A stretch of DNA of 64,000 bases from the NCBI RefSeq assembly GCF_014041935.1, contig NZ_CP059491.1, positions 310,001-374,000 on the forward strand. Reading direction: 5' to 3'. The stretch comes from Gordonia jinghuaiqii (lineage in GTDB: Bacteria > Actinomycetota > Actinomycetes > Mycobacteriales > Mycobacteriaceae). Shown in pieces: positions 17,769 to 26,679 of the stretch (the stretch's first letter is position 1; each line of letters begins with the position of its first letter). The notes beneath the pieces are model-generated. The model was not told the origin of the DNA. It saw nothing but the letters and a program-made list of their open reading frames with translations, and did no database searches. Both the position numbers and the translations under genes were made by a program.

Positions 17769-18341
17769 GTGAGCGCGATGACTGCACGTACCTCAGAGTC
17801 GACATCGGGGCGATTCGCACTGCGGGACTTCCGCGGTGAGGGCTACGACAAAGGCCGCGGTCCCGTGACCCAGGTTGCGTGGTTCATCGTGCGGTCGGTG
17901 CTGATGTGCTGGTGGGTGCCGGCGCGGGCGCGGGTCGCCGTGCTCCGGCTCTTCGGGGCGGACATCGGCGAGCGAGTGCTGATCCGCCACGACGTCCGCA
18001 TCCACTGGCCGTGGAAGCTGTCAGTCGGGGACGACACCTGGATCGGCGAGCAGGCGTGGATCCTCAACTTGGAACCTGTCCGGATCGGCGCCAACACCTG
18101 TATCTCACAGGGTGTTCTGCTGTGTACCGGCAGCCACGATCGCTTCTCGGTATCGTTCGCTTTCGACAACGCTCCCATCACCATCGGCGAATCCGTGTGG
18201 ATCGCCACGCGCGCAACAGTTCTCCGAGGCGTGCGGGTCGGCGACCGCGCCCTGGTGGGTGCGACTGCCCTCGTCACCCACGACGTCGATCGAGACGCGA
18301 TGGTCATCGCTCCGACAGGGAGAGAGGTCGAGAGACCATGA
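17769..18341 (+). CDS. Colanic-acid-type O-acetyltransferase (WcaF-like LbH)
   Basis: A small serine/hexapeptide acetyltransferase, about 190 residues, that would use acetyl-CoA to acetylate a sugar of the repeat unit. The layout (RGEGYDKGR, WFIVRSVL, RLFGADIGERVLIRHDVRIHWPWKLSVGD, ISQGVLLCTGSHD, then VWIATRATVLRGVRVGDRALVGA) is that of WcaF/WcaB-type enzymes. The His of the active site is in TGSHD. GTG at 17769 has AAGGAA just upstream; the ATG at 17778 is an alternative. Its stop overlaps the start of the glycosyltransferase that follows. Co-occurrence with a WcaI-like transferase resembles part of the enteric colanic acid cluster. Confidence 0.88.
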   Translation: MSAMTARTSESTSGRFALRDFRGEGYDKGRGPVTQVAWFIVRSVLMCWWVPARARVAVLRLFGADIGERVLIRHDVRIHWPWKLSVGDDTWIGEQAWILNLEPVRIGANTCISQGVLLCTGSHDRFSVSFAFDNAPITIGESVWIATRATVLRGVRVGDRALVGATALVTHDVDRDAMVIAPTGREVERP

Positions 18342-19651
18342 GAATACTTCTGACCGGTATCAACTACGCACCCGAGGTGACGGGGATCGCGCCCTACACG
18401 ACCGGACTGGCCGAAGGGCTCGCCGAACGCGGCCACCAGGTGGACGTCGTGACGGGCCTGCCGCACTACCCGGAATGGCGGGTCGCCGACGGCTGGGGCT
18501 CCGAATCCGGATCGACATCGACCCGGAACAGTGTGGGAATCAGGCGAATTCACCACCATGTCCCATCGGTTCCGTCGCTCAAGGGCCGACTCAGGATGGA
18601 GGTCAGCTTCGGTCTGCACGCCGTGGCCGCGCGCGCACCGCGTCCCGACCTCGTCCTTGCCGTCACCCCGGCGCTGATCGCGAGCGCCATGGTGATCGCA
18701 CGTGCCCGTGTCCGGGGAGTGCCGGCGGGATTGATCGTCCAGGATCTCTACGGACTCGGCGTACGCGAAACCGGGTCGGCGTTCGGGCCGGCCGCGTCGT
18801 CGGTGAGCCGGTTCGAGGCAACGGTGTTCCGCCGGGCATCCGGGGTGGCGGTGATTCACGACCACTTTCGCGACAGCGTCGTGGAGATGGGCGTCGACAA
18901 AGAGCATGTGACGGTGATCCGCAACTGGTCACACTTCACACCCGCAGGGACGAAGCGTGTGTCGGCGGAGATGTCACGGCGCACCAGGCACGCGTACGGG
19001 TGGCGGGAAGACGAGATCGTCGTCCTGCACGCCGGCAACATGGGCCTCAAGCAGGGACTCGACAATGTCATTGAAGCAGCTCGGCTGGCCGATGCGCGCA
19101 ATCTGCCGGTGCGCTTCGTGCTCGTCGGCGACGGCAACCAGCGCGCCAGGCTTCAGGAGATGGCCGGTGGCGGAGGGCATCTGGACATGATCGATCCGTT
19201 GCCGGAAGAAGAGTTCAGGGCGATCGTCGCTGCTGCTGACCTCCTCCTGGTCAATGAGTTGCCCGGGGTCCGTGAGATGGCCGTTCCGAGCAAACTCACC
19301 ACATACTTCGCGGCCGCCCATCCCGTGATCGGTGCTGTCGACGCGAACGGTGTCACTGCCGGCGAGATCTTCAGTTCGGGTGCCGGCACGGTGGTACCGC
19401 CGGGTGATCCGTGCGCACTGGTGGAGGAGGCATGCCGACTCGGGCATGACGAAGACCAGTGTACGGAGTTCGCCGCATGCGGACCGGCGTACGCGCACAA
19501 GGTGCTGAGTGTGCGGTCGGCGATCGACCAGTATGCGGAGTGGTGCGAGCGGCTGGCGTCTCAGCGCGGACGCGCGTCCGCGTCCGTGGCGTATTCGCCG
19601 GGTGCGCAACAGCCATCCGCTGCAACCGACCCGGCGGGGAGGTGGCTCTGA
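18338..19651 (+). CDS. GT4 glycosyltransferase (WcaI-like)
   Basis: A cytoplasmic-face glycosyltransferase of the GT-B/GT4 type, 437 residues. It opens with MRILLTGINYAPEVTGIAPYT, the characteristic N-terminus of colanic acid transferase WcaI and related enzymes. The acceptor-domain segment TGLPHYPEWR also fits. The donor domain has VVLHAGNMGLKQGLDNVIEAA, FVLVGDGNQR and PSKLTTYFAA. In WcaI the donor is GDP-fucose, so this gene is a reasonable candidate to use the product of gmd and fcl, but that is inference. The start overlaps the previous stop (ATGA) and the stop overlaps the next start (TGATG). A 30-residue low-complexity tail follows the catalytic part. Confidence 0.9.
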   Translation: MRILLTGINYAPEVTGIAPYTTGLAEGLAERGHQVDVVTGLPHYPEWRVADGWGSESGSTSTRNSVGIRRIHHHVPSVPSLKGRLRMEVSFGLHAVAARAPRPDLVLAVTPALIASAMVIARARVRGVPAGLIVQDLYGLGVRETGSAFGPAASSVSRFEATVFRRASGVAVIHDHFRDSVVEMGVDKEHVTVIRNWSHFTPAGTKRVSAEMSRRTRHAYGWREDEIVVLHAGNMGLKQGLDNVIEAARLADARNLPVRFVLVGDGNQRARLQEMAGGGGHLDMIDPLPEEEFRAIVAAADLLLVNELPGVREMAVPSKLTTYFAAAHPVIGAVDANGVTAGEIFSSGAGTVVPPGDPCALVEEACRLGHDEDQCTEFAACGPAYAHKVLSVRSAIDQYAEWCERLASQRGRASASVAYSPGAQQPSAATDPAGRWL

Positions 19652-20829
19652 TGCGTGTTGTTCATGTGGTGACCCTTCTCAGCCCCGATGGTGCGTACGG
19701 CGGCCCGACGCGTGTCGCGCTGAATGTGGCCGAGGAGCTGATCCGACGGGGCGTCGACGTGGAGGTCGCCGCCGGGACGCGAGGTTTCGACCAGCCGCCG
19801 ACTTCTGTCGGCGCCGTGCCTCTACGGCTCTTCGGGGTCGTGTCGGTCCTGCCGAAGGTCGGGTTCGCAGGCCTGGCATCCCCGCGGCAGGTGTGGTGGT
19901 TTGTGCGGTCAGCGCGACGGTTCGACGTGGTGCATGTCCATCTCGCGCGGGATCTTGTGACACCCATCATCGCCGCGATCGCGTTGATCCTGCGCAAGCC
20001 CGTGTTCGTGCAGACGCATGGCATGATCGACGCCTCCGACAGACTGCTGAGCCGGCCGTTCGATCTGTTGCTGATCAGGCCGATCCTGCGACGGGCGCGG
20101 GCGGTGTTCTGCCTGACCGACGACGAGGCTGCCGAAATCGCTGTCGTGGAGCGTGATTCTCGAGTGGTGATCCTCGCCAACGGGGTGCCGGTTCCGCCGC
20201 AGCATCTACGTGCGCGACCGGCGCGGGAGACCCGCCGGTTGAAGGTCCTCTTCCTGGCCCGGCTCCACGAGCGCAAGCGACCGATGCACCTGGTGCGGGC
20301 GGCGCTCGCCCTGCTCGAGACCGACGGTGATGTGGAGCTGGCCCTTGTCGGGCCGGACGAGGGGGAGGGCGAGCAGGTGGTACGCGCGATCCGCGAATCG
20401 GATTTCGCGTCACGGATCACATGGGAAGGTCCGATCGAGCCGTCGAAGACTCTGCCGCGTATGGCCGAGGCCGACGTGTATGTCCTGCCTTCGGTCAACG
20501 AACCGTTTGGGATGACCGTGCTCGAGGCGATGTCGATCGGTCTTCCCGTCGTGGTCACCGACAGTTGCGGGCTCGCCCGGGCAGTGGCGGAGGGGGAGGC
20601 GGGAATCGTCGTCGATGACTCGGTCGAAGCCCTCACTGCCGCAATCGATCGGTACCGGTGCGATCCGGCGCTGGTGGAACGGCACGGTGCCCACGCCCGT
20701 CGTCTGGTCTCGGAGTCGTACTGCATGGCCGATGTCGGAACGGTGCTGATGCGGGAGTATCAGGCGCCGGCGGGTCGGGATCACGGTCATGATGATGCAG
20801 CGAACGCGAATCGAGCAGTGCGATGCTGA
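19651..20829 (+). CDS. GT4 glycosyltransferase
   Basis: Second GT-B glycosyltransferase of the operon, 392 residues. The N-terminus VVHVVTLLSPDGAYGGPTRVA is the glycine-rich donor/acceptor loop. The middle has FVQTHGMID and ILANGVPVPP. The donor site has the EPFGMTVLEAMSIGLPVVVTD block with the Glu-x7-Glu pattern of GT4 retaining enzymes. The start is in a TGATG overlap with the upstream transferase. The donor and acceptor cannot be assigned. The last 20 residues are polar and probably disordered. Confidence 0.92.
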   Translation: MRVVHVVTLLSPDGAYGGPTRVALNVAEELIRRGVDVEVAAGTRGFDQPPTSVGAVPLRLFGVVSVLPKVGFAGLASPRQVWWFVRSARRFDVVHVHLARDLVTPIIAAIALILRKPVFVQTHGMIDASDRLLSRPFDLLLIRPILRRARAVFCLTDDEAAEIAVVERDSRVVILANGVPVPPQHLRARPARETRRLKVLFLARLHERKRPMHLVRAALALLETDGDVELALVGPDEGEGEQVVRAIRESDFASRITWEGPIEPSKTLPRMAEADVYVLPSVNEPFGMTVLEAMSIGLPVVVTDSCGLARAVAEGEAGIVVDDSVEALTAAIDRYRCDPALVERHGAHARRLVSESYCMADVGTVLMREYQAPAGRDHGHDDAANANRAVRC

Positions 20830-21599
20830 TGAAACCGATGTCGCTGAAGAAGGACTCGGCGATCAAGGCGGCGCTCGTGGTGGTGTGTGCCCTGGTCATC
20901 TCGGTTGTCCTGTACGCAGGGCTCGTCCGCAACGATGCAGAGCCGGTGCCCTCCTCCTCGGTGTCGCTCGACTTCACCGCGTTGCCGGATGGCGACCTGC
21001 CAGGAGATTTTGCCGACGGAGCTCCGGCCACCAACTCCAATGACCACGTACCGCCCGCGAGCAGAATGCGAATCGTCGACGGCGCCATGACTTTCACTCC
21101 CACCGAGCCCGGGACCGTCGCGGGATACCTCAGTACTCCCGACCTGCTCAGTCCGGTGACCGGGATGCGAGCGAGATGGGTGTTCCGGCCCGGAAAGGGA
21201 ACGATGGGGGCGATCGCGCTCGTCGTGTCGAAGGGCATCAAGGCCGAACAGTTTCCCCCGCTGACACCGCCGATCTCGATCCACTTGGTGATCACGCCCG
21301 TCAACTGGAACCTCGCCGTGCAGAATCCGAGTCAGGATCAGGGCCTGCAGTATGTCGGGCAGGGCTTCTTGAAGGCCGAGCTCGAGACCGACGGCAAGAC
21401 CGAATACGACGTGGGTGTCCGGATCGATCAGGGCACCGCGACCATCGATCTTCCGGACGGCACTTCGGCAACTGTCAAGGACCCGCGAATCAGCCAGTGG
21501 AGTGGGAACTTCGCGACCTTCGAGGTCTTTGCCAATCATGGTTCCACAGATGCCAACGGGGCCTTCCGAGAGATTTGGGCGGCCTCCGGTGATTCGTAG
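20823..21599 (+). CDS. Membrane-anchored extracytoplasmic protein of unknown function
   Basis: A 258-residue protein with one N-terminal hydrophobic segment (about residues 15-34, AALVVVCALVISVVLYAGL) after a short Lys-rich cytoplasmic end. The rest should lie outside the membrane. The external part is rich in beta-prone segments (VAGYLSTPDLL, MRARWVFRPGKGTMGAIALV, ISIHLVITPVNWNLAV) and looks like a lectin/glucanase-type jelly roll, but no catalytic motif is recognised. It overlaps the upstream transferase by seven bases and the polymerase downstream by eleven. Its place between glycosyltransferase and polymerase genes suggests a role in assembly, export or retention of the polysaccharide. 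Confidence 0.75.
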   Translation: MLMKPMSLKKDSAIKAALVVVCALVISVVLYAGLVRNDAEPVPSSSVSLDFTALPDGDLPGDFADGAPATNSNDHVPPASRMRIVDGAMTFTPTEPGTVAGYLSTPDLLSPVTGMRARWVFRPGKGTMGAIALVVSKGIKAEQFPPLTPPISIHLVITPVNWNLAVQNPSQDQGLQYVGQGFLKAELETDGKTEYDVGVRIDQGTATIDLPDGTSATVKDPRISQWSGNFATFEVFANHGSTDANGAFREIWAASGDS

Positions 21600-23895
21600 A
21601 CGAGCTCTGGGCACACCGAACACGTCCGCGTCGGCACTGCTGGGCATACAGCAGATCTGGGCGGCGCTGACCGTAGTCGTGGCAGTCGCGGCTACGTCCT
21701 GTGCGGGACTCGGCAGCGCCGCGGGTTTTGCGATCCTCGCGACGGTCTACGCGCCCTGGCTGGTGGTCAGCGATGTGCTGAGTTCGACTGCGCGGCAACG
21801 GCGGAGAACTGCATCGCCGACTGATCTGTATGTTGTCGTCGGTCGTGAGGCGCCCCCGGCGTCCATCGCTTCGGTCGGCATCTGCGTATGCGCGCTCGGC
21901 ATCTCGGTGTTTGTCGGGCCGCAGGGCCGCACCATCGGTGACGCGGTGTTCGTGTCGCGGGGCACAACGATCCTGGTGGCCTTGGGGTTTGGCGCGATGG
22001 TGTGGCTGCGAGTGCTCATCCGCGCTCAGAGCGCGACCGGCCGGCAGAACGTCGCCCACAGACTGGCGGCCCTCGTCGTCGGTGTCACGTTTCTGACGTC
22101 GTTGATCTCGACACTCGTTCTCGGCTCTCTCGTCGGGAGCGCCTTCGGTTTCGCCATCGGCGCGCTCCTGGTGGTGATCGGTGGGTATCTCCTGCTGGTC
22201 CCGTGGTCGCCGTCAGAACTGGCCGGTGGCATGCGGCCGGTTGCCGCCCGCCATGACGAACAACGCCATGCGCCGACCGAAGGCGAACCCGAGAGCGACG
22301 CGCCGTCGAAACCCGTCGACGGGTCAGCGGTTCGTCGTGCATATGCAGGTCTGTGCGTCTTCGCCCTGTTCGGCGTTCTGGTTCCCGCCTACGTGATCGT
22401 CAGCGGGCCGGCGAGAGCGGGGGGTCTGTGGCTCCTGTTGGTTCCGGTCGTTCTGGTGGCGGCGATGCGCCTGGCCTGGCTGGTTCGCCGCGGGGAGCGC
22501 CGGCTTCTCGAAATGACCTTCTGGGTGTTCACGTACACGTTCATGGGGCTGGCGCCTCTGGCGCAGATCCGCGATCACTCCTCGCCTGCCACGGTCGCCA
22601 GAGTGTCGTGGGACCTGGTGCCGAGTGCCGCAGGCCTGGTGCTGTTCGGAATCGTTACGTTCCTGATCGGGACCTTCGTCGCGTCACGGGTGACAGCGCG
22701 CCTGTCCACCGCGGCCGATGATGCGGAGAGCTCCTCCGCCGCACCACATGTCTCGGTCTCCTACCGCAAGCTCATCGCACTGTCGGTCGTCACCGTCCTC
22801 GTGAACTTCTACTACTTGGCCAACGTCGGCGTGATCCAGTTCACCAGTAGCCGCGTCGAAGCGGTGCTGGCCTATCGGTCGGTATGGGCCGCCGGATCGA
22901 TCGGGATCCTGATCCTCCCGGCGACGTGCATGAGCCTCCTGGTGACCTGGGTGGCCTGGATGCGGTTTCGACGAGAGATCCGGGCCATGGCGTCGGCAGG
23001 ACATCAGTTCCCCCCGACGATGTGGCGGGTGAGCCTGTTCTTCACCATCGTCCTGGGCCTGCTGCTGGCGAACACCATGAATCCGATCTCGAATGCGCGG
23101 TACCTCTCGGGTACGGCGTTGCTCGCGGCAGCGGTGGCGTTCGGGTTCTTCTCCACCAGCAATCGATTCCGGGTGATGGTCGTGACTTTTGTCCTCGCGT
23201 TCGTGGTGATCTTTCCGCTGGCGGACGCCTTCAGATTCTCCGACTCCGCGGAGTTCAAGGCGAGCGGACCGATGGAGGCGCTGCTGTCGCCCGACTTCGA
23301 TTCATTCGCTCAGGTCAACAACGGACTGCTGGTTGCCGCTCGTGAGGGAGTGGAGCCGGGACGTCAATTCATCGGCGTACTCCTGTGGTGGTTCCCGCGG
23401 TCGTTGTGGCCGGAAAAGCCGTTGGACACCGGGATATACATCGCGAACAACCGCGGATACGCCTTCGGCAACCTCTCGGCACCGTTGTGGGTCGAGTTCC
23501 TCCTGAACGGCGGCTGGATCCTGGTGGCGGCCGGGATGGCGATCCTCGGCTATGTCTGTTACCGGTTCGATTCGGCGATCGATGCGCAGATGCAGCACAC
23601 GGCGATGCCGACGGTGCTCGGTACGATTCTTCCCTTCTACCTCCTGATCCTCCTCAGAGGATCACTGCTGCAAGCGATGTCGTTTCTCAGTTTCATCCTG
23701 ATGTTCGCGTTCATCGTGCGGGCCAAACCCGCCCCGGCCGGCGGGATCTTCAACCGTCGATGGCTGCCCGACTCTCTTCGGTATGCCGATGCCGACATCG
23801 GATCAGTACCCGACTCGCCGACGGGACTCGTGCCGGATCACGCGGTGCCCAGCGCAGCGGGCCATCACCGGGTAGGTCACGTTGTCCGGATATGA
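21589..23895 (+). CDS. O-antigen/exopolysaccharide polymerase (Wzy-like), large
   Basis: Integral membrane protein of about 768 residues with many hydrophobic segments (roughly 14 by eye) and a cytoplasmic or periplasmic linker around residues 215-245 (HDEQRHAPTEGEPESD). Its position among Wzx, Wzz and transferase genes and a long polar loop before the last four helices fit a Wzy/O-antigen-ligase-superfamily polymerase that joins repeat units in the periplasmic space. A WWFPRSLWPEKP segment near the C-terminus recurs in actinobacterial and firmicute polymerases of this kind. GTG at 21589 is chosen because the frame upstream reads through the previous gene. It is longer than the usual 400-500 residues. 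Confidence 0.78.
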   Translation: MIRRRALGTPNTSASALLGIQQIWAALTVVVAVAATSCAGLGSAAGFAILATVYAPWLVVSDVLSSTARQRRRTASPTDLYVVVGREAPPASIASVGICVCALGISVFVGPQGRTIGDAVFVSRGTTILVALGFGAMVWLRVLIRAQSATGRQNVAHRLAALVVGVTFLTSLISTLVLGSLVGSAFGFAIGALLVVIGGYLLLVPWSPSELAGGMRPVAARHDEQRHAPTEGEPESDAPSKPVDGSAVRRAYAGLCVFALFGVLVPAYVIVSGPARAGGLWLLLVPVVLVAAMRLAWLVRRGERRLLEMTFWVFTYTFMGLAPLAQIRDHSSPATVARVSWDLVPSAAGLVLFGIVTFLIGTFVASRVTARLSTAADDAESSSAAPHVSVSYRKLIALSVVTVLVNFYYLANVGVIQFTSSRVEAVLAYRSVWAAGSIGILILPATCMSLLVTWVAWMRFRREIRAMASAGHQFPPTMWRVSLFFTIVLGLLLANTMNPISNARYLSGTALLAAAVAFGFFSTSNRFRVMVVTFVLAFVVIFPLADAFRFSDSAEFKASGPMEALLSPDFDSFAQVNNGLLVAAREGVEPGRQFIGVLLWWFPRSLWPEKPLDTGIYIANNRGYAFGNLSAPLWVEFLLNGGWILVAAGMAILGYVCYRFDSAIDAQMQHTAMPTVLGTILPFYLLILLRGSLLQAMSFLSFILMFAFIVRAKPAPAGGIFNRRWLPDSLRYADADIGSVPDSPTGLVPDHAVPSAAGHHRVGHVVRI

Positions 23896-24664
23896 GGGAA
23901 CGCCCGGCGAGAGCGGACGCCGGCGGCCGAACGCGACGCGAGTCGGCAGGGCAGCGGCGGTGGTGGCGGCGGTGATCGTCGCCTTGGCCTCCGTGACGGG
24001 AGCGTGGATGAGGGTACATGCGCCGGAGCCGCAACAGGATTCGCAAGCCTGGCAGGTTCCCGCGTCGCAATCGGCGCCGACGTTGTTGATAATCGGCGAC
24101 AGCTTCGCCGGCGGTACCGGGAATCCGGAGTTCGACGCATACCCTGCCGTGCTGATGCAGCGCACCGGGTGGCATGTTCGGGTGGATGCGCAAGGCGGAA
24201 CAGGATTTGTGAATCCGGGGGTCAAGAAGACGGTCAGGCTCATCGACCGACTCGAGTCAGATCGCAGAATCCACCGGCCGGATTACATTCTTGTCGACGC
24301 CGGGCGCAATGATCTCGATATGGATCCCACCCGGGTCTCGGCAGCCATCGATGACTACTTCGATCGGATGAAAACTGCGTTCCCGCAAGCGAAAACGGTG
24401 ATAATTCTGCCATCATATCTTACGAGTGAACCGCCATCGAACTACGGACCACTCCGCGATGCGCTGACGAGCAGTGCGGAGAAGATCGAGGCCAAGGTCA
24501 TCGATCCGGTTGCCGAAGAGTGGTATGTCGGCATCGATCTGAATCCTCTGCTCGGACCGGACGGGGTCCATCTCAACGGACCGGGAAACCAGTTCTACGC
24601 CAATAAGATAATCGACCGATTACGTGCTTTCGGATTTCCGGTCGGAAGCGGTGAGGGACACTGA
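23882..24664 (+). CDS. Secreted/anchored SGNH-family esterase or acyltransferase
   Basis: A 260-residue protein starting at TTG (23882), 14 bases before the polymerase stop. One hydrophobic segment (about residues 23-42) would place the rest outside the membrane. The SGNH blocks are clear: GDSFAGG (nucleophile Ser), AQGGTGF (Gly), GRNDLD (Asn) and DGVHLN (Asp-His). Such proteins add or remove O-acyl groups on extracellular sugars. Together with the two LbH families in the operon it suggests the polymer is acylated and edited. Its stop overlaps the next start (TGATG). Confidence 0.82.
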   Translation: MSGYEGTPGESGRRRPNATRVGRAAAVVAAVIVALASVTGAWMRVHAPEPQQDSQAWQVPASQSAPTLLIIGDSFAGGTGNPEFDAYPAVLMQRTGWHVRVDAQGGTGFVNPGVKKTVRLIDRLESDRRIHRPDYILVDAGRNDLDMDPTRVSAAIDDYFDRMKTAFPQAKTVIILPSYLTSEPPSNYGPLRDALTSSAEKIEAKVIDPVAEEWYVGIDLNPLLGPDGVHLNGPGNQFYANKIIDRLRAFGFPVGSGEGH

Positions 24665-25356
24665 TGAACGACTACCAGGAGCTGATGAGATCCCTGCGTG
24701 GTCGCTGGGCGCTCGTCCTCGCCGGAGTGCTGGCCGGAATGTCCCTCGGCGCAGTGTTTTCGATGGTTCAGCCGGTGACCTACGCGGCCACCGCGCGGAT
24801 CTTCATCGCCACGCCGGTGTGGAACGACATGATCGGCGACGGGAGCGCGGCCTCGGGATCGAGTGCTGCGATAGCCAGTCTCACCGGCGGTGACACCAAG
24901 ACCTCATACGGGAACCAGTTCACGCAACAGCGGATGCCGACATACCTGGCTCTCTTGACCACGCCGGCGGTATTGGGACCGGCGGCGGCGAAACTCGAGA
25001 CCACCGAGGCAGACCTGGGTTCACGGGTCACCGGTCGGCTTGTTCCGGAGACCGTCATGCTCGACGTCACGGTGACGTCGGACTCGGCGGCACGAGCTGC
25101 CGACGAGGCCAACGCGACGGCTGCCGGTTACATCGATGTGCTGAGAAGCCTCGAGTCGCCGTCATCGGTGACGGCGGCGGCATCGCCGGTGCAACCGGTG
25201 GTGGTCGCCGGTGCATCGGCGCCCAGCTCCGCGAGTGCACCGAACGTGCTGGTACACGTCGCCGTCGGAGGAACCCTCGGAATGTTGGCCGCCGTGGCGA
25301 TCGCGGTGTCATCGCGACCGCGCCGGCAACAGTGGCGTCGACGGCATTCGCGCTAG
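24664..25356 (+). CDS. Wzz-like chain-length/copolymerase protein without kinase domain
   Basis: A 230-residue protein with two membrane helices, near residues 16-36 and near 198-218, and an external domain between them. This is the topology of polysaccharide copolymerases. The start MNDYQELMRSLRGRW and the first periplasmic strand TYAATARIFIATP are typical of the Wzz family. It has only a few basic residues after the second helix and no kinase. It overlaps the SGNH gene start/stop and is followed 15 bases later by a second Wzz protein. The two probably work as a pair to set chain length. Confidence 0.85.
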   Translation: MNDYQELMRSLRGRWALVLAGVLAGMSLGAVFSMVQPVTYAATARIFIATPVWNDMIGDGSAASGSSAAIASLTGGDTKTSYGNQFTQQRMPTYLALLTTPAVLGPAAAKLETTEADLGSRVTGRLVPETVMLDVTVTSDSAARAADEANATAAGYIDVLRSLESPSSVTAAASPVQPVVVAGASAPSSASAPNVLVHVAVGGTLGMLAAVAIAVSSRPRRQQWRRRHSR

Positions 25357-25371
25357 AGAACGGACGAGAAA

Positions 25372-26679
25372 ATGGAATTCCTGAGGCTCACTTGGTACGT
25401 GATCCGGCGGCGTTGGCCCGTCGTCCTGGTGTCGTTGGCGCTCTGCGTCGTGGCGGGGACGATCTTCTCCAACTCGCAACCCGCGACGTACACGGCATCG
25501 GCCCAGATGTTCTTGCGGGCACCGGATGTGAAGTCATCTGCCAGCGCATACCAGGGTGACCTGTTCTCTCGGCAGCGTGCGCAGACCTACATGAACCTGT
25601 TCTCCAGTGACGATCTGGCCAAATCGGTGATCGACACACTCTCACTTCCGGTCTCCACAACGGAATTGGTGTCCAAGGTCTCCGCGGAGAACATCAAGGA
25701 CACGGTGATCATCGTCGTAACGGCAACCGACCCCGATCCCCAGCAGGCGGCGAACATCGCGAACGGTTATGCCGGTGTGTTCGGCCGCTACGTCGCCAGA
25801 ATGGAGAACGTGGAGTACGACCCCGCCGTCAAACCACTTGTCACGGTGGTCAAGACGGCGAGCGGCGACACCGCGGTCCGGTCGGGGTATTCCACCGGAC
25901 TCGTGATGTCGGTGGCGGTGCTGCTCGCGCTGCTGATCTCGGCGTCGATCGTCTACCTGCTGGAGAGATACGACACCCGGGTGCGGTCGCGACGGCAGAT
26001 CGAGGCATTGGCCGGCGCCCCGGTGATCGCCGTGTTCGACGCCTGGAGCGTGGAGTCGAACTCGGCCGGAGGAGCGCACGGAGCAGCGCACGGGGATGGC
26101 CGCGCACTGGTCGCACGCGCGGAATCGGACGAACCCGCGATCTCTGACACGGCTCGTCGCGCTCTGGTCGGTATTCGTTCTCGGCTCTCGCTGGTGCCGG
26201 AGAGCGAGGTCGGCAAGCGCAGCATCGTCACCGTGTTCGGCGATTCCCACGCAGCTGACAGCTCGCGGGTCACCGAAGTACTCGCGGTCGCATCGGCGTC
26301 GGTGGGCGATGCCACCGTGGTGATCAGGCCGGGCGACTCACCTCCGCCCGAACCGCGGACCTCCGAACCGGTGAATCCTGATGAGGTGCTCGTCTCGTTC
26401 GCGGATTCACGCTTGGAAGCCACCCGCGAGCGCATCGCCGAGATCGGCAAGGAGGTGGACCTGGCCCTCATCGACGCTCCACCGCTGGCGGAGTCGGCCG
26501 GATGCGATATCGCCATCGAGAGCGGCGGTTCCGCGCTGATCGTCGTGCGGCCCGGCAAGACGAGCAAGGTCGCCCTCGCCGAGGCGGCAGCGAAGGTGTC
26601 GACGCTCGGACGACCCGTCCTGGGAGTGGTGGTGACAAGGGCTCATGAGACCTCCACTGTCAACGGTGTCTACATCTGA
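25372..26679 (+). CDS. Wzz copolymerase with degenerate tyrosine-kinase-like domain
   Basis: A 435-residue protein. Residues 1-200 form a Wzz domain (first helix near 15-33, QPATYTASAQMFLRAP, second helix near 178-198 ending LERYDTRVRSRRQIE). The cytoplasmic C-terminal part, about 215-435, looks like a bacterial tyrosine kinase/MinD-type fold. It keeps a Walker B-like VDLALIDAPPLAES and the IVVRPGKTSK strand. The position of Walker A reads VTVFGDSHAADSS with no Gly-x-Gly-Lys-Ser/Thr, and the usual C-terminal tyrosine cluster is absent. It should therefore not hydrolyse ATP. A structural or partner-binding role in chain-length control is inferred. Confidence 0.85.
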   Translation: MEFLRLTWYVIRRRWPVVLVSLALCVVAGTIFSNSQPATYTASAQMFLRAPDVKSSASAYQGDLFSRQRAQTYMNLFSSDDLAKSVIDTLSLPVSTTELVSKVSAENIKDTVIIVVTATDPDPQQAANIANGYAGVFGRYVARMENVEYDPAVKPLVTVVKTASGDTAVRSGYSTGLVMSVAVLLALLISASIVYLLERYDTRVRSRRQIEALAGAPVIAVFDAWSVESNSAGGAHGAAHGDGRALVARAESDEPAISDTARRALVGIRSRLSLVPESEVGKRSIVTVFGDSHAADSSRVTEVLAVASASVGDATVVIRPGDSPPPEPRTSEPVNPDEVLVSFADSRLEATRERIAEIGKEVDLALIDAPPLAESAGCDIAIESGGSALIVVRPGKTSKVALAEAAAKVSTLGRPVLGVVVTRAHETSTVNGVYI

